A stretch of DNA of 64,000 nucleotides, taken from the NCBI GenBank assembly GCA_007844125.1, contig CM017567.1, positions 28,761,564 to 28,825,563 on the forward strand, written 5' to 3'. This document shows, in pieces, positions 57,050-64,000 of the stretch (positions are counted from its first letter, which is position 1; every line of letters starts with the position of its first letter). The position numbers were made by a program, and so were the translations under genes. The notes beneath the pieces are model-generated. The model was not told where the DNA came from. It ran no database searches and worked only from the letters and a program-made list of their open reading frames with translations. This DNA is from Sinonovacula constricta. Lineage: Eukaryota > Mollusca > Bivalvia > Cardiida > Solecurtidae.

Positions 57050-57410
57050 TGTTTTTAATTTTCATCATAACTTTTCCTTTAATAACGTCAAAACTTTGCT
57101 CTAATATTGCGTCAAGACTCAACGCGTTTTATTTTAAATAGATCAGTTTTCTGTTTATTTCTTGCGTTTGTGAAACCCCTCAGGAAGAGCAATGATAGAG
57201 CTCTGTAAAACCGGCTTAAGCACCTTTACCGACTGACCGTTCCCATGTTGTAACTGTTGGGTCTGATCTATTGTATATATATAATGTGGTGTCATAGTTC
57301 TGCTGTAACTTTTACATTTGACTGGCATGAAAAAAATGTCGTACCGGGGCTTTTCAGATTTTAATATATGTTACAATAATCGCTAGACCTTGACATATTT
57401 TCATATTGCT
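57050..57410 (-). repeat. A-family repeat, diverged
   Basis: From TTAAATAGATCAGTTTTCTG through AGAGCTCTGTAAAACCGG, a core lacking part of the stem (GCACCTTTACCGACTGACCG) and TTTTACATTTGACTGGCATG to the left end near 57405. Confidence 0.75.
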
Positions 57411-57414
57411 TAAA

Positions 57415-59165
57415 GTATACTCACTGACTGAAAGGCACATTTACAATTTCTTCTTTCATCTTTGTGCCATTTTGACGTTTATAGCACGGTATTTTACATT
57501 TTAAATTTAGGTGAGAATGACATCGACATTGTAATATGTATGTAGGGGAAAAGATGTGTTGTGTGGGCGTGACTTTAATATTTATGCAAGTATGTAGTTC
57601 CTAAAGTAGTTACAGATGTCGTGTTAGTGCGAGTGTACATTATTTCAAGACTCGTATTATTTACATTTTCTCACTTAGAGTAAGATAACATGTCTTGCCA
57701 ATTCGTTCAAAACTGTAAATGAATATGCTTAATTAGGTATTTATCACGTCAAGTGATAAGGGAGCTTTTCTAGAAAATGTACAAAACAGTTTTCATTTCG
57801 TAAATGCCAAACAACGTAATAAACTGACTACAAGTTAACAGCACTTAATGTCATAAAATGTGAAGCACATGGCACAAATATGTTAGATATAAGTTAGAGT
57901 CATGCTAACGCCCGTAGATCGATGTTATTGGTACAAAACACTTAAAACAAGCTGTATATGGCAGAAACGACTGACCAAAACAAAGGCCGGGACCGAATTT
58001 TACCCTTCTATCTTCTTTTAAGCGTGATCATATCCTTGCTTTACTTAATGAAGGCGTGATAGTGTCCATTTTATTATAAATCTACGATGTAGGCTTTAAA
58101 CAAAATAAAATAAAGCAAAGTAAATAAACATTTTATGTTGACATTAAATTTCTTCTAAGACTACAATAACAACAATAAAATAGATGTTTCATCAATTTGT
58201 GTTTCATGCCAAAACAAGTATAAAAGTCCATGACCAAACAGAACACCACATTATGTTTTTTGCCGTATGGCATGAGTTTTCATGAAAAAAGTACTCCACA
58301 TAGATCTAAAAATACAATCTCCTTTTACGACTTGGGAAATTGTAGACATTAACGACTGGAATCTTTCAGATCGATGAAAGTCAATTATACTATTTTTCGC
58401 AACTGCCGTCGCGCCTATTAGAATTTATGGAATTCTTATGATAATTTCGTCATTTGTAATCAAACATATAGCTTGGGTCAGGGCAAAAATGTTACTCGGT
58501 TGTTTGTACTCCAATGTGACCTGACCTTTAACTATGAAAGTGGGCCACAGACGAAAATATCTGACCTTTTATACAAACTGTGTATTTGCGTGTAATATAC
58601 GAGTAGATAAACTTCAGTTATGCAAATGACAACAATTGTTTGTGTAATTCTTGTATCATAATGGGTCAAGAGTGTCAATATTAAGGTTGACAAGATTTAT
58701 TCTTATTAAACAAGCTTTTTTTGCGAGTGAATTATGTCGTCGTGTGTGTATGAAATGTTTAAAAATCGTGGTACATGCAGTTTGCAGCTTAGAAAGTTAA
58801 ATGACGGAGAAGATACCCACGTGAACACAAAACGTACAGGTTTAAACTAGATTGTAAATGAAATTACCTTAAGTACAAGACACGTCTTAAGTAAATAAAC
58901 AATTCTTCCTGCAATAATTTAATATCTGTATCTAAATTTGGAAGAATCTTACAGCACACTCAAGCTACTTCGATTTATTTGCATTATAGACTTTTCTTGA
59001 ATACAAGCGTAAATTTGTAAAAAAAAAAATAAAAAAAACATAACATACACTTTTGATAAGTTTTACTTATTTTTTGCCAAATAATAACATAAAATGTTCT
59101 TCACACAGACCATCCAGATAAATAATTAATCGAACTGTTATTTCAGTGATGTTTACCCAAAGCAA
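57415..59165. other. Unassigned AT-rich DNA
   Basis: No gene or repeat copy recognised. Confidence 0.35.
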
Positions 59166-59170
59166 TTTAG

Positions 59171-59410
59171 TGGCGCTCGTGGCGTAATGGTAGAGTCGCC
59201 GGCTTGTAACTCCTTCGACCGCTTAGACTCTCACCACATGGGTTAGAGTCCCGTCCGGGGCAAAAGACTTAATGTTGTCAGGTCTTTCAGCTGACCTCGG
59301 TGGTTCTACCCAGACATTTGTTTGGGGTTTTCCTCCTCCAAAATATCTAGACATCGCTTTAATGATAATTATTGGTCGCTGCGATGTATTTCAAAAACAA
59401 AACAAATGCA
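59171..59410 (+). repeat. V-SINE-like SINE, plus strand
   Basis: Head GGCGCTCGTGGCGTAATGG, B-box-like GGGTTAGAGTCCCG, then CAGGTCTTTCAGCTGACC, GGTTCTACCCAGACATTTG and ATTGGTCGCTGCGATGTA. The overlapping 81-codon frame is SINE-derived. Confidence 0.85.
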
Positions 59411-59419
59411 ATTTATTCT

Positions 59420-59929
59420 GACAAATTCAATAAATAAACATATTTTGTATTTGTTTAATGAATGTTCAATTGGTGTACTCAACGTATGGATAGTTTGTAC
59501 GGTTATGGGTTCGCCAAGTTTGAAAAATACGTTTTTCATCCATTGGACATTTCATTCTTCTTCTTAGACAGATACCTGTGGCCTTGTGTTTCCATAAGTG
59601 GGACTACGGATTACTCATAGACAATACATGGGGTTAAAGTACAGATATGTTTAAGGTAGGAAAATTAAGTCCGATTTTACACGTTGTTATTTTCTGAATG
59701 AATTCCGATGAAACCAGGCGTCTATCGTACACACAACGACGGAGAACACATAGCTTACAGAGACATAAATTAAAAAATAAATGTTGTTTTTTGTTTTTTG
59801 TGGGTTTTTTAATCACCTGTATGCAAAATTATTATGTTTCGGTTCAGGAAGACATTCGTAGACGTTACACTTAGTTTAAAACAATCGCATGAAAAATGCC
59901 AAGCGAAAGTGTCCTTACATCACTTTAAA

Positions 59930-59930
<1 letters not shown>
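59420..59930. other. Unassigned DNA
   Basis: Nothing recognised. Confidence 0.35.

Positions 59931-59934
<4 letters not shown>

Positions 59935-60009
<75 letters not shown>
59935..60009. repeat. (AT)n dinucleotide microsatellite
   Basis: About 75 bp of pure AT, without a flanking inverted repeat. Confidence 0.98.
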
Positions 60010-60012
<3 letters not shown>

Positions 60013-60294
60013 TTTATCACACTAGATGCACTATTCAGTAGAGCTAAGTATAATAGAATAATCTATGGTTCATATGTTCGCTGTTCCTTGTCTCTGTGCG
60101 TGTTTGATGTTGGTTTTCCATTCTAGAAAAAATATGTACACAACAATGAAGCACGGAAAGGCATTTTAATCTGGGATGTGATAAAAAAACACGGGTAATG
60201 CAAGAAACTATACATTCTTAAGTATTTTCCAAATGGTAAAAGACGCCTGTCCTAATTATCGTATATAAAATGAGGGGCGTGCTATTAAAACAGA

Positions 60295-60540
60295 GGGGCT
60301 CTCGTAGCGTAGTGTTACAGTGGCCAATTTGTAATTCGTCTGACTGTTTAGCTTCTCCTCGCGTGAGTTCGAGTCCCAGTTGGAGCGAAGGACTTAATGT
60401 TGGAAGGTCTTCCAGCTGACATGAGGTGCGCAAATGTTTCTACCCAAGACAAATTCCTTAACCAAATAGCTGGACGTAGCTATAATGACCAGTATTGGTC
60501 GCAGCGTTGTAGTTAAAAAAGAACTTTTAAAACTGACGTA
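60295..60540 (+). repeat. V-SINE-like SINE, plus strand
   Basis: Head GGGGCTCTCGTAGCGTAGTG, B-box GAGTTCGAGTCCC, GAAGGACTTAATGTTGGAAG, GTCTTCCAGCTGACATG, AATAGCTGGACGTAGCTATA, GTATTGGTCGCAGCG. Confidence 0.88.
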
Positions 60541-60544
60541 TCTT

Positions 60545-62515
60545 TAGAATCATTATAAATGCAATAAATACACAACAATGTAAAAGAAAATATGAACACC
60601 TACGACATTACCGATTTACAACAAATGATCGACATCTTTTAAATAAGAGACGTAATCAAAGTAATTGAATGAAAAACATAAAATAAATGTATTCGTTTGT
60701 GTTTAGGTGTCTAATGTTAATAAAAAACGAAATGTTCTAATATTACTGATATATTATTCTAATTATTCCTGTTTGTTTTGTTAATATACACCTAGCTTAA
60801 AATGTTAAAATCGAAAATGTTCGCATGTATATATACTTTTGAACCAAACATTAATGTAAGAAAAATTATTCAAGTCCGTAAAACATAAGTAATTCAAACA
60901 AACACCAGCAATGTAATTGACTTTTTCTCATAACACCCGCCTACAGTGAATTTATACAAAATATAGTGTTATGAAGATAAAAAAGGCTTTGGACGCGCGT
61001 TGAATTTCATATAGTAAAATTAATCAAGAAAAGGATTCGCACAATTTGCGCCGGTAATATGTATGACGTGTGGAAAGAAACGGATAAATTCTCGGTATGG
61101 TCAGTCGGCCCCTACTGGAGAGTTCGGAGAGCGCCAAAACAACAGACAAATTTCTCCAACGATAGCTTTAAATAGACGACATTTGACAGATATCTACCAT
61201 TTTAGAATTCCTTTACGTGGGTGGTATGTCAAAACTATGTGAAATAAGTCATATGTATTTCAAAATAACTTTAATAATGCGTATTACGTCGATGGCTATT
61301 ATTTGTGTCTGGGTGTAAGTTAAAAGCACACAAACACGATTACACCAGATCTGGTAACAATCTTCAAAGTCCTTACAATGACAGTCGTTTTATTTCTGGA
61401 CCAATTTTCAAATTGTTGCGAGGGTTTTATTATATGAACTATATTGCTATAAGAAGCAATGACACATTAGCATTAGCAAGATAACGATAAAACCAGACTA
61501 AATATGTCAAGTTATCTTAGCAATAGTAAAGCTTAACAATACTAACACAATTACAATTGCAAAAATATACAGGAACGAGAGAGGAAACTAGGACAAAGTG
61601 TTATCGTTTTTGAAGATAACGAAAAAAGATTTTAAAAAAAACTATATGTTTGTATATATTAATCTTTGGCATGTAAGCCACTTTAATGCTCGATAATCAT
61701 TGTTGTTACAGAGGTAAGAACCATATGTAATTACATGCAGAAATAGTGCAATAAATATAACTTAACTAAATGTAACAAAAATTTTGAAAATTTTAATTTG
61801 TCAACACATATTTAGATAATGATCCTAATTGGAGTAATCGGTAAAAATAAAAAATGAAATGGCAATTAGTTCTTTTGTAGAACCACAGTAAACAACAACT
61901 ATGCATAAAGATAAAGATAAAAGGGGATATGGGGTGATATAGGGTGACTTTGACGACGTCCCTTTTGAAAGTAGTCTATTTACAATACAAAAAAAATCAC
62001 GATTTTTACAAAAGGTATTATTACGATTCCCAAGTCTACCGAAATTAAAGGAGTTCTGTGTTTTAATGAAAGACATTCAAAGACATAATAATGAATCGAA
62101 CGCCTTCTCAAAGTTGAGCAGCAGTAATGGTCCCAAGATGTAACACGCCATAAAACATTACATTATAAATCAGTGTTGTATTTCAACAATAAATCTACAA
62201 GAAACAAACCCGGTTTATCTTTATTTATAAAAAGAATTTACAGTAGATCAGGATAAGCCAATCATCTTAATATTTTTCATATTTTTAAACATTCCACAAT
62301 ACTTGGAATAGTTTCCAGCACGCTGTTTTAGTAATTATGAGTAATTTCTACGTATAGCCTAGCGTAGTTCAATGTTTCAAAATAAATTATAAAAAATATC
62401 CTTTTTTTTCTATTCTCCAAAGCAATTCAGTTTGTATCAGCATGTGTAAATGCGTACAGTAAAGTCATGCTCTTACCACTGCAAGTAGTATGTCGTGTAG
62501 AACCATTTATGTGAC
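60545..62515. other. Mostly unassigned AT-rich DNA
   Basis: One diverged core-like fragment at about 61090-61140 (ATGGTCAGTCGGCCCCTACTGG). Nothing else recognised. Confidence 0.4.
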
Positions 62516-62519
62516 ATTT

Positions 62520-62596
62520 CCACACACACACACACACACAGAGAAAAAAATCGGCGTGTGCAAGAATACGTGTGCAAGAATACGTGTGCAAGAATC
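62520..62596. repeat. (CA)n followed by a 14-bp tandem
   Basis: About 20 bp of CA, then GTGTGCAAGAATAC repeated nearly three times (62555-62595). Confidence 0.9.
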
Positions 62597-62604
62597 TGCC
62601 AATG

Positions 62605-63660
62605 TCGGTGTCCTAGGTCGCTTAAATACATCTTCGAATTACTTTGCATCATTTTCTCTTTGTACTAGAGCATGTCCTAAACGGTTTGAAAATGCCAGGG
62701 ATTCTTAAGTTATTTACAAATATGATAATAAGGTCTTAATAGCCATGGTAAACATGTATGTCTGTGTTACTGCTGTACAATGGAACGGGTAGGTGTGTAC
62801 TATCTTAAGCACCAGCTAACCGTATATCGTGTTTCTATGAAACCGTTTTAAATATGCAAATATATTTTTTATTGATGCTCCTACTTGTCAGATGTTTTAT
62901 ATGGAGACCGTTTCATCTTGTAGTTTAATTGCATCTAGCCATAAGTATAAAACAAACTATTCAACATACATGAAATACCTTAGACCAATACATCACTGTA
63001 AGGTTTAAAAAATAGATTTAACGCTTGTATTACAGAGTTCAACCTTCTCTTTCATAAACTGACATGTTCTTACAATATGGTAACGTGGTTATAAAATAGC
63101 GTGCAAGACCCCATGTAACGAACGTTAACACAAAATAACACATAAATAAATAAATAAATAAATAGATAATTATTACAATTCATGGGTGAGCAGAGAGAAG
63201 TTATTTTGACATGTGAAAAACAGACTACTAGCTGCATGTTTCTTTCAAATGTTACAAAATTCTGACCATAAACGAACACGCCAGTATAATCGAAGAAAGT
63301 TTGGTCTAGTCCTTGAGTTTCTCTTACTGGACGCTTTGGGGAACGCAAACAGCAAGCAAAGAGTTGAGTCACAATGCCACGTTATTCTTTACATAGACAT
63401 TGCAAAATGCAGAAGGCTAAATAAAAATGTGTAATTTATTCAATACAAAAAATATGCACTAAATTAAAATAAATCAGACAGAAATGAAGAAAACAAACAT
63501 ATCCAGGTAAATGTAATTAATTCGCCATATTCTGACTATAGGCTTGTGTACAATTCTTTCTTCACCGTCAGGAGAGCACATTGACAGTTTCTGCTTTCTT
63601 TTACAGGAATTAGTCTTTTCAATTATTTGATACTTTTAATGCTGTATTTTACAGTTAATC
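62605..63660. other. Unassigned AT-rich DNA
   Basis: Contains a short (AAAT)n run near 63143-63165. No gene recognised. Opposite-strand frames near 63070-63434 lack domains. Confidence 0.4.
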
Positions 63661-63667
63661 ATTGGTC

Positions 63668-63935
63668 GGGGCGCCCGTTGCGTAGTGGTAGAGTTGCCAC
63701 CTACTAAGCAAATGTACTCTGACTGCTTAGCCGTTAAGCGTGTGGGTTCGAGTCCCGTTCGTGGCGAATGACCTAATGTTGGAAGGTCTTCTAGATGACC
63801 TGGGGTTCGCCAGTGGTTCTACCCAGACATTTCTTTGAATTATTACGCCACCCAAAATTGCTGGATTTTGTTATAATGGATATTTAATTAGTCGCTGAAA
63901 AGTATTTTAAAGACAGAAGAAAACCAAACAGATGT
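63668..63935 (+). mobile_element. V-SINE-like SINE, plus strand, well-preserved
   Basis: Head GGCGCCCGTTGCGTAGTGG (A box GCGTAGTGGTAGAG), B box GGGTTCGAGTCCC, then AATGTTGGAAGGTCTTC, TAGATGACC, GGTTCTACCCAGACATTTC, AAAATTGCTGGATTTTGTTATAATGG and a terminal AGTCGCTGAAAAGTA. The promoter boxes make this a tRNA-derived Pol III SINE. Assignment to the V-SINE/RUDI type of molluscs is from memory of its body order. Confidence 0.88.
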
Positions 63936-63936
63936 A

Positions 63937-64000
63937 TTGCTCTTTTTGTTTAATGACTCAACACGATTTGTTCTTACTTTTACATTTGGCTTGCTTGTGA
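63937..64000 (-). repeat. A-family 5' fragment cut by window end
   Basis: TTTGCTCTT-like GCTCTTTTTGTTTAATGACTC, CACGATTTGTTC and TTTTACATTTGGCTTGC match the A-family 5' part on the minus strand. It continues beyond the window and lies directly against the SINE. Confidence 0.75.

Overview
This looks like AT-rich, intergenic or intronic DNA from an animal nuclear genome, most likely a bivalve mollusc. That assignment is inference. It rests on tRNA-headed SINEs with a conserved V-SINE-like body, fossils of molluscan-type retroelement ORFs (L1/Tx1-like, Jockey/BS-like, and a third reverse-transcriptase family), a Tc1-like transposase relic, several foldback/MITE families, and long pure (AT)n tracts. 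I found no convincing host protein-coding gene, rRNA, bona fide tRNA gene or CRISPR array. Nearly all short open frames are chance frames or read through repeats. The prominent exceptions are decayed transposon ORFs.

Layout. 0-8 kb: an A-family repeat at 0.8-1.3 kb, a tRNA-SINE at 2.3 kb, an old dispersed repeat ('D') at 5.3-5.9 kb, an L1/Tx1-like LINE fossil at 5.9-7.0 kb abutting a B-family repeat, and a second tRNA-SINE type at 7.8 kb. 8-12 kb: a V-SINE, a reverse-transcriptase C-terminal fragment running into a B-family repeat, and a TIR element flanked by a 40-bp direct repeat. 13-19 kb: a 2.5-kb-spaced duplicate ('G'), an (AT)n tract, repeat D, and a decayed Jockey/BS-like LINE split by an A-family repeat. 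19.8-23.3 kb: a Tc1-like transposase fossil, an A-family foldback, a ~165-bp-period tandem, and a B-family repeat. 24-28 kb: repeat D, a small TIR element, and an otherwise featureless stretch. 28.2-31.2 kb: a cluster of five A/B-type modules. 32.3-33.4 kb: a 45-bp tandem array carrying CACGTG in every unit, and a short TIR element. 35.6-38 kb: a second copy of the RT fragment and a full-length tRNA-SINE with a target-site duplication (TSD). 38.7-46.8 kb: V-SINEs, two ~800-bp copies of repeat 'C' (one split by a SINE with clear TSDs), a 52-bp-arm hairpin, and a compound trinucleotide microsatellite. 47.8 kb: a perfect 37-bp inverted repeat enclosing an (AT)n loop. 49-57 kb: more A/B modules, a second copy of the 11-kb TIR element, a V-SINE, and a 627-bp solo LTR nested in an A-family repeat. 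59-64 kb: an (AT)n tract, three V-SINEs and an A-family fragment cut by the window edge.

The most notable unexplained system is the 'A/B core' module, about 20 copies in 64 kb. A common ~85-bp palindrome-rich core, containing a CAGTCGG...CCGACTG stem and further perfect palindromes, is embedded in at least two repeat families whose flanks are otherwise unrelated. Both families also carry a CRE-type TGACGTCA palindrome downstream of the core. No encoded function is visible. The module looks like a shared conserved domain of short non-autonomous elements, and its class is undetermined.
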